Shown in pieces: positions 46,538-57,939 of a DNA stretch of 64,000 nt. Within the stretch, counting starts at the first letter, position 1; each line of letters opens with the position of its first letter. A program made the translations under genes and the position numbers. This DNA comes from Phaeoceros laevis (taxonomy: Eukaryota > Anthocerotophyta > Anthocerotopsida > Notothyladales). The notes beneath the pieces are model-generated. The model saw nothing but the letters and a program-made list of their open reading frames with translations. It did not search any database and was not told where the DNA came from. Location of the stretch: NCBI GenBank assembly GCA_049999765.1, contig JBNGIQ010008864.1, positions 28,336-92,335 of the forward strand, written 5' to 3'.

Positions 46538-47137
46538 CTAGTATAGGTCCCTCACACGAAAGAGCTCGTGCTTCATCTGCGCCTCGGCATCTGCCTTGTA
46601 GAGCAAATCGTCGTCTGCGTAGGCTCCTCTGATTGACCTGAACACCACTAAGTAGAAGAGGGGGTTCCTGCCAGGAGGTAGCGCTAGCTGGTTGCTGTCA
46701 TTGCCGCCTTCCCACAGGCGCTCACCGTCTCCTAGCAGCGATGTCCACTGGAAGCATTTGGAGAATGGCGTTGTCAGCGCGGCGGAGAAGGCACGATCTG
46801 TGGCCTCCAGCTCTTCAAACAGGTTTTGCGAGCTTGGTGCCGGTAGCGGGGGAGGGAAGGAGGCGTGGAAGGATGAGAAAGGAGCGGCTGAGGCAGGCCT
46901 AGGTGCCATAGGCTGAAGTGTCGGTACTTCCGGCATTCTGGAGGAGATTCTTGCTTGCTCAAAATGCAGTTGCAAAGCGCTGTGTGAAGGAGAGAAGAAT
47001 ATACCGGGAAAGCACTGCAGCCTGCTATGGTGTGGGAGCAGGCTGTGGAGAGGTGAAATATGAGGGGATGTTGCAGTTTGGCCAAAATTGCGGCTTTTGC
47101 TGTCAGTCACTGAGCTCGAAATTAGATGCTGCTTCAT
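46538..47137 (-). CDS. Hypothetical protein, probable first exon
   Basis: A 199-codon minus-strand frame. The first 80 residues are Ser/His/Pro-rich and look like a targeting or disordered leader. The rest (EELEATDRAFSAALTTPFSK, CFQWTSLLGDGERLWEGG, RNPLFYLVVFRSIRGAYADD, LLYKADAEAQMKHE) reads like a conserved folded domain that is cut off at the end, where GTGTGAGG offers a splice donor near 46557. Continuation exons should lie below 46500 on the minus strand, but I could not find them, perhaps because of the foldback and inverted repeat there. Family not recognised with confidence. Confidence 0.42.
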   Translation of the reverse strand: MKQHLISSSVTDSKSRNFGQTATSPHISPLHSLLPHHSRLQCFPGIFFSPSHSALQLHFEQARISSRMPEVPTLQPMAPRPASAAPFSSFHASFPPPLPAPSSQNLFEELEATDRAFSAALTTPFSKCFQWTSLLGDGERLWEGGNDSNQLALPPGRNPLFYLVVFRSIRGAYADDDLLYKADAEAQMKHELFRVRDLY

Positions 47138-48605
47138 CTAGCACCGAGAAACCAGATGCATGCATCCACACCTCCTGGTACTGTAAATTTATGTCGGAGA
47201 ATGTTTTGGAAGAAGCGTAGATTTAAAATTGGAGCTTGTAAGATTGCACCTAGGCCGTAGTCGGTTAGGTGCCGTGCCTCATGTTTCTTACTGGATGCGA
47301 GTGCCTGGAGAAGTTGATCGGTCAATTGATGAACCGACCCGGCTGCTTGATTGGTGGCTGGAGCCTTTTCCGGGTTATCACAAATTCATGTGCCTTGCTT
47401 CGCTGCGGAGGAGCACTGCACTGCACCTGGTCCCACCTCGTACAAGTCAGTGCTCCGGATGCTGAGGAAGGAGGTGCTGTTTTGCTCCCGCGCAAATCGT
47501 TCCGTGTGTCGTTTCCTAACTGACGTGTACACGGGCTGAAGTGGAGTTTGACTGCAGGTTAACCGTCCATGTGAGACTGACAGCAAGTCAATCAGTCAAT
47601 CTTCACCTTCACGAAGTGAACAGAGATTCTCGTGAAAAGGGACATAAAGTCGAATGAACTGGAGACGAGAATGATTTTCATGGAAACTACCTACGGAGGA
47701 TGGTAGCATTCGGCAACTCCTGCCAACCATGTATACACTGGTTCCGCTTCAAGATAAGTAGTCTACGCTGCCTACAGTCTACGCTGCCTACAGTCTACCC
47801 TGCCTACAGTCTTGTGGATTATGACCACGTGGTAAGTGTATCAAACGCAAGCATCTCAATCTACGAACTCAGTCTTGTGGATTATGACCACGTGGTAAGT
47901 GTATCAAAGGCAAGCGTCTCAAATTCGCATCGGCGCCACGCAAGCAGCCGTATCTCCGAAGCCATTACGAACTGGTAGTTTGAGAGTCGCATTGCGCGAT
48001 GGGAGCGCCGCATGCCATACATGTACACGCCCTAACTAGCTTGGGCGTTTCAAAACCCGTCCGCCTACCCGTTGGCCTACCGTCCGCCCGTCCGCCCGGC
48101 TAGCCGCTGCCAACCAAGTGCGGGTTCCCTTACTTCTTTCCATGGACGCCGTGCAACGTATTGAGTTTTTTTGACATGGTAGCACGCTCGCGGCCTGCCT
48201 GGCTAGCTGGCGCCGGTAGCTCTCTAGGGGCCTCCACCCGGCCGCTACCCAATCCCCAATCCGTAGCCCTAGCCAGGCAAGCAAATGCCTTAACGTGTGC
48301 ACTGTTGGGCGGAGAAACGGAACTCATTCTGTCAACAGCAAACGCGGAGAGAAACGGAAGGAGCATATTCGGTCACTGGCAAATGCGGAATGCTAAGAGC
48401 TAAAAAGCGCAAGGGCCAAAATGCTGACGATCTCTAAAGTGCATAGCCTCTTCTAGACATATGATACACTTTTCTCCTGAAGGGTGGCAAACATCGTTTA
48501 GGACAAGGCGAATTTGGTGATGAGTTGGACACCCGACGAGTTTCTCACCCCGATCGTGAATGGCACAAGCTGCAAAAGGTATCTGGACTATCCGCAGGAC
48601 CATGG
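47138..48605. other. Spacer with local tandem repeats
   Basis: No gene recognised. Contains short tandem repeats near 47760-47930 and a pyrimidine-rich CCGTCCGCCC region near 48050-48110. The right end includes the XPD 3' UTR. Confidence 0.4.
47759..47930. repeat. Tandem repeats: 17-bp x3 and 63-bp x2
   Basis: Three copies of about CTACGCTGCCTACAGT occur at 47759-47810. They run into a 63-bp unit (CAGTCTTGTGGATTATGACC...) present at 47807-47869 and again from 47870 to about 47920 with few differences. Each 63-bp copy holds the G-box-like core CCACGTGG. Confidence 0.85.
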
Positions 48606-51600
48606 TTAAGTGACTACGGTCTTTTTCTGCATCTCCTCTAGATCCTCTTGTGACATTAAAGTTGCTCTGGTACCTGGCCCGGACTTCTCCATAGGTTGAG
48701 CCATTCGTCGTAAGAACTGCGCACAGGACCGAATTAGACAGCAAGTAAATTTGCTCGACATCAGAAAACTTCGAATTACAAGATGAACATACCTCACGAG
48801 CAATGTGGACAGACATATCAGTACTCAGATTTAAGTGGGCATCTCGTAACTGTGAGAGTATCCAGTTAGGGAGCTTGGACCTTTTGTCATGTCGATTGTA
48901 CCTTCACGAAACAGACATTTGACATAACCACGACCGTATTCTGTGCAGACACTCAACAGAGGAAGGGACTGATGCAAGGCATTACCGTTTATCAGCAAAA
49001 ATCATCATTCCATAATCAGACTTTGAGCGAATGACACGACCAACACACTGTGCGGCTTGCCTCTGGAGCACAACACTCAGCTTTGTTAGAGGAAAACGCA
49101 GCACATTGACACTGGCATGCTCTGCAGAAACACAGGTTTCGAGAATCACCACAGCATCAAAGGTGAGAAAATCGTTCTCTTTGATTTGAAATGTCTCTCG
49201 TAAGTACTCTAAACGAGCACGTAGGATTCTGCAGCCAAGCAGGAAGACAATTGCTGAGCCTGAACAAGCACTGAAAGCTGAGCAACCAGTACTGCTGCTG
49301 GGAACGGTATCCGGTACTACATCCTATCCCAGTCGAATTTTTGAGAGTTTGTACCTGCTCAAAGTGTACTGGAAAGGTACACCAAACATGATGACCAGAC
49401 GACCGTAATGTCGATCAAAATCGATCCCTTCTGCAACTTTTCCCCTGCAACACAACAAATTGACGCTCAGTTGTGGCATAGAATGTGCCAACTCCACTTT
49501 CTGATGCTTTAAGGACAAACCTGGCAACAGAGAAGAATACAGCTCCCCTTCCGCAGTCGCAAGCATGACGATAATTGTCCAGAGCTAGAGTTGTCTCAAC
49601 AACATCCTGTGTCTCTATGAACACCAACTTGTGCTGCATGACCTCCTGATCACGATATGATATTTGAGGACTCATACAGATACAGCACCACATGGCATGG
49701 TCCACTCAGCAGCCTAAAGAATCTTCATCAAATAATGAAAGCCGAAAGTACCTGTAGGATACCCATTTCATTCCAGCTATTTACAATTCCGTCCATATAT
49801 GAGTAACTGACAAAGAAGCACACAACTCCATCTGGAACTGCTGCTACCATCTCCAGTAGCAGTCGACCATAATTCCTTACAACCCCTGGGTCACTTCTCA
49901 TATCAAACTTTGTGCTCACTGGTAATTGATCGCTGCAATTGTCAGAAACACTGTATGAAACTCTATCCCTCTGTATGAAACTCTATCCCTCTCGATGTGC
50001 ACAATCAATCCTAGCAGTGTATAGCCTAAAGATTGCTGTTGCAAGAAATTTGAAAACTTCCAAACAAGCATGCCCTCACCTTCCTCGTGTAAGAACCATG
50101 GGGCACAAGCAGTCCCTTGACAGCGTCATGGCAAAACTTTGAATGATCACAGGGTTGAAGTTCAGCAGACGTGGATATAGATCGATGGGGCTTAATGTCC
50201 CTGATGTTATCACTACTGTCTGAAACCGCTCAAACACAGGCTTGATAGCCAGGGACGAATCAAGGCAGCTGAGCTGAATAGCAGTGCATCAAATCCACCG
50301 GTCAATGCGCCCAGCACTAAGCACAAAACCAAAGAAAATCCAAATTGGAGTTTGCCACAAGAAAGAAATCAGTGTAAGAACAAGTACCTGCAAAACTGGA
50401 TCAGGAATATGTGGCATGCGCTCATCATAGGGCTCTATTATGATGGAGAATCCTCGAGAATAGGTACCGACCAATGTTGCAAAATCACAGATTGTCTGAA
50501 TATGAAGAAACTCGTCCGTATCGGTGATCTCCAGAGTTAACATCAGTGAGTGCAACCTGTCATAACAAAACTTTAAACTCTTCTGGTCTATTGCAGCTTC
50601 CTTGTTGAGGGAAGTGACAAAAGAAACAGGTCCTTCAGTTTCCACTTGAGTGGTCTGCAATCTGCCCTTCAGGTATTGCACCAGTCGTTTCAAAAACGCC
50701 ACAAAGTGCTCCGCACGGCGAATGTTCCCCGGAACAGCTTCTCGAAGAATATCTTCTGGCAGAGCTGGATTTGCTAGCCAGCCGTCATTAGCTGCACGCT
50801 CAGGAGATAAACGGAATGGTTACATCCGAACTGAATCCAAATTTCCTGAACTGCACTATCTCAGACCAGATACAAACAGCTGATACATCTTGCAACATGC
50901 CCTGAGACATATCGTGGTATAATGATAACCACCACCAAATAGTGTGACAACAAAAGGCAACCCCTCCCCGCCTTTGCAGATGGAGCTAGCTAATTTATGA
51001 ACAAACTGCTGCATTTACCAGGCAGGTTGCCTTGCTGTGCAAGACCTTGCACCAGCCTGTTATATTCGTCACGCAACCTTTTCTCATCTGTTGACTTGAA
51101 CCTTCACCCGCAAAATTGACATTACTGCAATCAGAGATTTATACAGCCAGGTATAATAAATAAACAGGCAGGTGCAGACTGGAGACAGTGACAACCAAGG
51201 GTCTTCTATGCGAACCTTTCAATGACCTGGGAAATCTTTGCCAGATTACGAGTTGCTCCATCCAGAGTTTGCTGACGAATGTTCACACTCAAAGCTTCTA
51301 TGCATACATTGTCAATGTTGTGTGCTTCATCAAAAACCACTATGCATTCCTTCTCCATCTCCTTTGATATGATCCCGGAAACCTTTGGGTCAAGCAAGTA
51401 CTGGTAGTTGTACACCACAACGTTGGAGAACTGAATCATATGCCGAGCGAGGAAATAAGGACACCATCCCTTTTCCTTTCCAAAAGCTCTTAAGTCGTGG
51501 AGTGTATACACTCCCGGAGGAAGCAATGCATCAGCTCCTTTCTTGTCATATGCTTCAAAATAGCCACATGATTCAATGTCGGGCACCTCCATAGCTTGCG

Positions 51601-52030
51601 CCCTAACCCAAGAAGCTGTTAGTTTTCTGCACCCTGCATCCACGCTTTCACGAGACCCCTCTGCACTCACTGTCGGATGTATGCACAGGTTCTTGCGAGA
51701 ACTTAATCCCAGGGCCAGAATTCTCGCTTGCTTGGATCCCAGCTCCTTTTGCTGATAAGCTAGCAACCTTTTCAACTCGTCCAACACCTTCTCCATCTCA
51801 TGAACCGTCCGCGTGCAATAGATGAGCTTCCCAACCGGCCGTCCAGCTAGCTGGTAACTGGTGATAAGAGACAACAGGGTGATTGTCTTCCCGGTCCCTG
51901 TAGGCATTTCCAGCAGGCAGTGACCCTTGGCATCTAAAGCCCGCTTCAATTCCACCATGTACTGGTATTGCTCGGGATAGATGAATTCATAAGGAAAGTA
52001 CACAGTCAAGTCGTCTATCGTGAACTTCAT
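48606..52030 (-). CDS. XPD: XPD/ERCC2 (UVH6) 5'-3' DNA helicase of TFIIH
   Basis: Iron-sulfur superfamily 2 helicase that opens DNA in nucleotide excision repair and is part of TFIIH. Eleven minus-strand exons: 51216-52030, 51019-51101, 50388-50791, 50080-50273, 49752-49932, 49521-49645, 49355-49444, 49150-49228, 48986-49062, 48793-48901 and 48606-48716; 755 aa, the family's usual size. Landmarks are the Walker [12 protein letters not shown] near residue 45, four Fe-S cysteines (NLCIHP, AGCRKL, ESCGYF, GWCPYF), [10 protein letters not shown] near 235, [91 protein letters not shown] and KRSKLPNWI. The intron between exons 8 and 9 is 87 nt, in frame and stop-free. A complete, apparently functional gene. 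Confidence 0.97.
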
Positions 52031-52296
52031 CTTGAAGTGTAAGATGATGATACCGAACCCAACGAGCTACGAACGTTGCCTGCTGATGTTTAGAGTCCCA
52101 ATACCAGCTCTAACCGGCACCTCCACTAAACTTCCTTGCATGATGCAGTGTTTCATCCAAATTCCATCTCTGTCCAACACCTTGAGTTCTTATATCTAAT
52201 CGATGCCATTGTGACACAAGCTTTTCCCTCCGCCTGTCGCCTAGAAGTACAACGATTCTTCAGTCTTACCCGGAAACTTAGGGCTCGCTAATTAGT
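52031..52296. promoter_or_regulatory. Divergent promoter of XPD and cis-prenyltransferase
   Basis: 266 bp between head-to-head start codons at 52030 (minus) and 52297 (plus). Must carry both promoters. No distinct motif recognised. Confidence 0.5.
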
Positions 52297-53842
52297 GTGC
52301 AGAGGGCGGTGGTGGCACGTCATGGTCTTGGAGGCCACACCTCTGGCTTTCACACAGGCTCACTGACCGGGGAGTCTGACCTTTTACAAATGCCCGGCGG
52401 CCTTGGCGCGTCTTCCGACCATGCCCTCGCCGCCTCCAATGGCCCTGCAAGCGAGTTCGGGTTCACGTTTTGCAGCTTCCGTGCCTTCGCGGCTGCGAAC
52501 AGGCTGCAGCCAGAGGGGAGGCGGTGTAAGGATGCCGTGTATGGTGTCCTCTGGAAGGAGAACATTGCCGAGGTGCATGATGGAAGGGCAATGTTCAGGT
52601 GTGAGCTGATTGTACTCTGGTTCCCCTGTCGGTCTCTGGTACGTTAGCTCGTGCAAAGTTTCCTGTGAACGGGATGGTTGATACGCCTGGTCTCTGCCTA
52701 CCAGGTGGTATCCCGGCAAGAGCAGAAGACGCTCATGGCGACCTTGGAACATCAGGACGGTCGATTTGGTAGGATGAAAGGCTTGGCTGGTTGTCGTGTC
52801 GCTATTTGTGTTGCATTGGATATTTGAAGTTGATCTTCTTGTACGTGCCTTGTCTTCCAGAGGACACTGCTTTCACCGACTTTCCCACAGGCTTAGATAC
52901 TGGTATCCACACCTTACCGGAAGAACTGGATTCGAGGTTTCTTCCAGGCCATGTCGCAATTATTATGGACGGCAATTCGAGGTGGGCCGAAAGCAGAGGC
53001 TGGCCAGCAAGCATTGGGCATGAAATGGGAGTCAGGTCGTTGAGGGAGGTTATAGAACTTTCCTGCAGATGGGGGATTCGAGCACTTACAGTTTTCGCTT
53101 TCTCATCGGAAAACTGGCGTCGTCCTCAGGTAGTTTTTGTGTTGTAGCAGCTTGCACAGCAATTCTCTTCGCTGTGGAGATCAGATTTGCCACAAGGAAA
53201 ATGTTTTCATTCTTGTGACTCCTTGCAGATGGAAATAGCGTTTTTGATGAATTTGTTTGAGACGGTTCTACGGACTGAGTTGATAAGTTTGATGAAGTAA
53301 GTGCACCTGTCATTATGGTTATGTCTTGCATCAAGCTTCTGGATCCTTCGAGTCTGATGAGCAGCACCTTCTCTGTGTCCAGGCAAGATGTTTGTGTCTC
53401 TGTCATGGGGGACCTATCGCCACTACCGACATCGCTACAACGCCTTATTGCCCTAGCATGTGACAGCACTAGAACTAATAAGGGCCTGAAGCTCACTGTA
53501 GCACTCAGCTACAGTGGACGGCAAGACATTGTTGAAGCGTGCAAGCGACTAGCCGGCAGAGTTGCAGCTGGATCTCTGCAAGCCTCTGCTATAACGGAGC
53601 TTGCGTTGGAGCATGAATTGGGGACGAGTTGGATGGGGAGGCTGAGGGATCCGGACCTTCTTATTCGCACAAGCGGGGAGCAAAGGCTGAGCAACTTCAT
53701 GCTGTGGCAGATGGCCTATACCGAGCTGTACTTCACCAGCTTGCTATGGCCCGACTTTAGGGAAGCTGAGTACCTGGCGGCTCTCCAAAGCTACCAACAG
53801 CGTGATAGAAGGTTTGGTGCTCGTAGCAAACCACCCTCCTGA
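52297..53842 (+). CDS. Cis-prenyltransferase (undecaprenyl/polyprenyl diphosphate synthase type)
   Basis: Makes long-chain Z-polyprenyl diphosphates from allylic primers and IPP. Five exons: 52297-52598, 52705-52768, 52863-53129, 53229-53296 and 53383-53842; 386 aa. The first 120 residues are Gly/Ser/Arg-rich and look like a plastid transit peptide. Catalytic regions are complete: [19 protein letters not shown] with the catalytic Asp at about residue 158; [46 protein letters not shown] and LWPDF. The RxSGExRxSNF form and the leader fit the homomeric plastid/bacterial-type group rather than ER Nogo-B-dependent enzymes. Exon 3 uses acceptor CAGAG|GAC to keep frame. Confidence 0.93.
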
Positions 53843-54278
53843 ATGACTAGTTCAATGAATCTCTTTGATGCCATAATAATCATCGTTCTATGGAAAGACG
53901 TATGTATACCCTTTGCACGAATAAGGTGAGAAGGGATGCGCCTGAACTGATTGCCTGCAATTGCAATGGCCATCGAAAGTTTGAACTAGCATTATGCATT
54001 AAGGCCAGCGCTCCTTGATGACGATAGGATTTCAATGATAAATGTTCACTATTGCTACACGAAATTCGCTTGTGCCAGTGGTCCGTGCTATAGAATGTAT
54101 ACTGTGCCCTCCTGCAGCTGCAAAGTCTAGACACGGGTAGACAGGTTAAAGGATTATTCGGTGCATCTTGTGTTACACCACCGGAGATATAGGCACTCAC
54201 CGCTTTGAACGTCGTCAATGTTATGACATCCTTCGGTCTTTGAGGATGTCATTTGGTCTGCCGTTGCGAGGAGACCCA
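53843..54278. other. Convergent spacer
   Basis: 3' UTRs of the cis-prenyltransferase and PHT4 genes. Nothing else seen. Confidence 0.45.
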
Positions 54279-57200
54279 CTAGTCGAAAATCCGTTCACCG
54301 GATGCAAAAACGTTCCAAATTACAGTACCAACGAGGTAAAGACTAACAGCTACCTTAAATACATCATCCCACGACCCTACAGAGCCACAATTGACATATT
54401 AGGATCGAGGAAAATAAAAGTTTGATGCCTATGAGTTCAAAATAATTAAGAAACGTAGCGAGCACTTGGTTTTAGGACGATCACCGTGTTGCAAAATGTA
54501 TCCTGTTGCAGCAGTTCCAAGAACCCCAGCTAGAACCCCAGCCGTGTTCGACAGCCCCAGAAGGACACCCTGCAAGAAACGACGAGTCAAAAACTCTTGC
54601 TCCCGCCAATGGCAGCAATCGGAAAACCGGACAATTTGCTCCGGTTTGGCGAGTGCCACCGCCCTTGCAGAATTCCAACTCAATATTGTACTTCGTTCCA
54701 GAGACAGAACTCACAGCATAACGAGGCCCTATGTCCTGATGATTTGAGTACAATCCCGACTGTGAGAACGCATCAGTTCCCTAGCACCAAAAAGACGGTG
54801 ATTATAAGGCAGTGTAAAAGACAGCAGCACCCTTTCATTACTTCCAAAAGGAAAGCAAAAAATTACGGGTATACGTACTTGTGACCCCATCATGCAGAGA
54901 ACTGCAAGAACTGGAGAGTTGGTGTGGCTTAGCTGCGTCAAGAAAAATGCAGGACCCAGAAAGCCTATGGACTGCATTATCTGAAACAACGGGACAGCAG
55001 AGACAGTCTGTCAGGTGTGAACACGTACTCAAGCTGTGCTGGGTGACAAAGAGGAAAAGCAGGCATAATTGAGCAAGTACTGCAGCTGTTTTTGACTGTA
55101 CCTTGCGCACAACAGTTAAAGAAACCCCTCTACTCACAAGGGTATCAGCAATCCACCCTCCAACATTAGCGGAAAGGGCCATTGTCAACCATGGCAGCAC
55201 CGAAAACATGCCTGATTCCATCAGGTTGAACCCTAAAACCTACAAAGTGACAAAGTACACCAGACATGTTCATTCATACTCGACGACTTCGAGTATCCGG
55301 AACTGTCCAGATAGTTTTTACACTGACAAAGATCACAAGGTTCCGTTCACAGCACTGTACAAAGACTTAGGTTGTGCAACAGACCTGGTTGTAGTATGTC
55401 GGCATCCACGTTAGCAAAATAAATGTGCCCCAATTGTGACAAAAATGGCACACAATCAAGGCCCAGACTGGGGCTTTTGACAGCAACAGGCCCCAGGGAA
55501 TTCTGTCAACAGGTTCTTTTGCTTTGCTGTCACCAAGTATGAGTTTCTTTTCCTGCGCACTAATGTCTGGATCTTCTGCTGGTGAGCTGTAGGCCTGGTA
55601 AAACAAAATAAACCATCAGACGTACTATTCATACTTGGTTCTACACCTCCAACGCCTTAGCGACATCGAGGTCCAGGGCAAGGCAGGAACTAAATAGCCA
55701 TCGCAATTAGGCTATGGAGGGCAGAAGCTAAACTCACATTCCTTTGCCAAAAAGCAAACCAAAGCGCACCAAGCGATCCAAATGATATGAAAACAGAAGG
55801 CCAATTAAACATGTGGATGAGACTTGGTGAAAAAGCCAGTCCAGTGACTGAGCCCAGGTACATGCCACTGTACACAAACGCCAACGATCTGCTTCTCTCT
55901 CCAACCGGAACCCACTTGGAGAGTAGATTGTTCATAGCTGGCATAGCAACTCCCTGTACAACGGAAAACGCTTGACAGTCATTTCAGGAAGAAGAACACT
56001 AGTACTCTGTTGAAAAAAGATCCAAGCCATAGATTGGTAATTGACTTTGCATGCAAAGTGGCTTGGCACTTACCTCCCCGACCCCCATGCAAGCCCGTAC
56101 CAACAAAAGGAACGGTAGCCCAAGTTTGGCAGCAAAAGGAGTTGCCATTGTCGCCAATGACCACCAAACAACGCCAAAGCCAAGCACTTGCTTCCCACCA
56201 ACGCTATCTGCCCATATCCCTCCTGCAATCTATTCACCGAAACATCCAAACACCATGAGCCACTGCATCATTTTCTTGTGAGAGCTACAGGTGAAAGCAC
56301 TTCACCACTTCTTGGTCCTTGACAAAGAGAACCACGGCTTATTGCCTTCCCAAAATATTTGCAACCGGAAGATTTCTAATGACGCAAAGTATTTCTAAGA
56401 TTCCATGTTGCATCATGTAAAACACCGACATCCATCCCATTGAAACCCCCTCTTTTACCTGTGTCAGGAGGTACCCCCAAAAAAATGACGACTGTACCAA
56501 GCCAACAGTTGTAGGGCTCCAGTGAAACTCGGCTGACATTGGAAGAATCGCAATGCTCATGTTGACCTGACAATGGCACCGCTGTCTTAGGAGGCTGTCA
56601 TCACACCTGGAACTCTTCGATACTCAGCTATCCGAACTACCTAGTGATGGTCATTTGTAGACCAGTGCATGCATTTTCTCCTGGATTGCGATCATACAAA
56701 AATTTCGCTTGTGAAAGCAGAAAGTCGAGGACCAGTAATCTTCCAAAGCTACTGTATAGAACGACATGACCGGAAATTCAAAATGCAAAGTACAGGAGGC
56801 GCCATTCAAAAGGTATTAGCTGGAGTAGGAAGGAAAGAATAAGTACACGGTCCATGTTGCACAGAAGGAACGAGAAAAAGCAAAGTAGAACAATTGTCCA
56901 CCGCTTTGGCAGTTGACCAATGCCCAAAAATTTTCCACCCTGCACAACGCTGTCCTCAATTGCCAATTCATCAATTTCCGAGCTTCTGGAAATAACTTTC
57001 GCTTGTGCGTTCCCGTTTAGCCCTAGAGAGCTTTCTTCACTGCTGACAGGACTACTATCAAACTTGAGGTCTCCCCCTCCCACATTTTCGGAGCCAGGCT
57101 GCTGTGCCCAGCAATAAACGCGACGTTTTCTCCCTCTCCAGCTCAGGAAACAGGATGGTTGCCCAGAAAACTGAAGTTCCAGCTCCCCTTTAAGTCCCAG

Positions 57201-57383
57201 GCCAGTGAATGCCAGCCTTTTCCCAGCAAGAAGTGTCGATTGCTGTCCACACCTACCGCTGCTGCTACAAAATCTAGACGAGCAAATTCTGGACTGCTCG
57301 TCCACATTTTGACTCTGTTTCCCTCTGCTGTACCTGCATTTGACTGGAACAGGAGGCCACTCCATGCAGCTCCCCGTGCTCAT
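54279..57383 (-). CDS. PHT4-type plastid anion/phosphate transporter (MFS)
   Basis: Major facilitator of the SLC17/PHT4 (ANTR) family, which moves phosphate or ascorbate across plastid envelopes. Ten minus-strand exons: 56847-57383, 56459-56566, 56074-56229, 55738-55953, 55385-55594, 55102-55239, 54879-54980, 54715-54780, 54485-54569 and 54279-54376; 571 aa. About 160 leader residues, Ser/Arg-rich then acidic, form a transit peptide. Landmarks are WTIVLLCFFSFLLCNMDRVN, MSIAILPMSAEFHWSPTTVG, QSSFFWGYLLTQIAGGIWAD, VRACMGVGEGVAMPAMNNLL, SKWVPVGERSRSLAFVYSG, FCHNWGTFILLTWMPTYYNQ, SQSGLYSNHQDIGPRYAGVL and GLSNTAGVLAGV, ending SWDDVFKVAVSLYLVGTVIW. Closest in layout to PHT4;4 (ANTR2, ascorbate) types, but substrate is not decidable here. 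Confidence 0.94.
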
Positions 57384-57930
57384 TTTGCTTCCGGAACCTC
57401 GCCAACCGTTATCTGGTCAAGAAGCACATCCATTCCCAGGCTTACTAACTATCAAGCATGCGAAAATGTAGTAGCAGGCGAGAGAGGTTCAGGAAGGCGC
57501 AGCAGTAACCTGAATGGGCGAGCTGGACGGGAGGCCCGTACGCCAGAACCGGAGCCATGGCTACAACAGTCATGGTCTACCAACTTCCTCGAGCACACCC
57601 CCCGGTGATATTAACTGCTGTCGCGTTGCACGTCATCAGTCTCACCATGTGCCTCCAAGGCGAATTGGCTGCCACAAGGCGAATGCCATTAGGCGAGTGC
57701 ACCACAAATCACACTTGATCATTCGAAGGGGGCACATACAGTAGACTACACTCATGTTTTCGCGGGACTGAAAATATCATCTCAGAATCGTTACTTTGTA
57801 ATTAGTTTATAGGGTTTATTATAAAGTAAAACATACGGAGGATTCTGGGTGCGAGAGGTCGTGAGTTCGATTTTCGCAGTGCCCCTCTACCTGCCGCGCA
57901 GCACCCCCAGAAGTTTTTATCTTTTACTAC
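57384..57930. other. PHT4 upstream region
   Basis: Promoter side of the PHT4 gene, then AT-rich DNA near 57780-57830. No coding similarity. Confidence 0.45.
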
Positions 57931-57939
57931 GAAGGAATG

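Noticed and set aside
47759-47930. CRISPR-like repeats
   Set aside because: Repeats are directly adjacent tandem units without regular unique spacers, in eukaryotic nuclear DNA.
57800-57900. tRNA-like GAGTTCGATTTTC sequence
   Set aside because: B-box match is imperfect and no acceptor or anticodon stem can be drawn.
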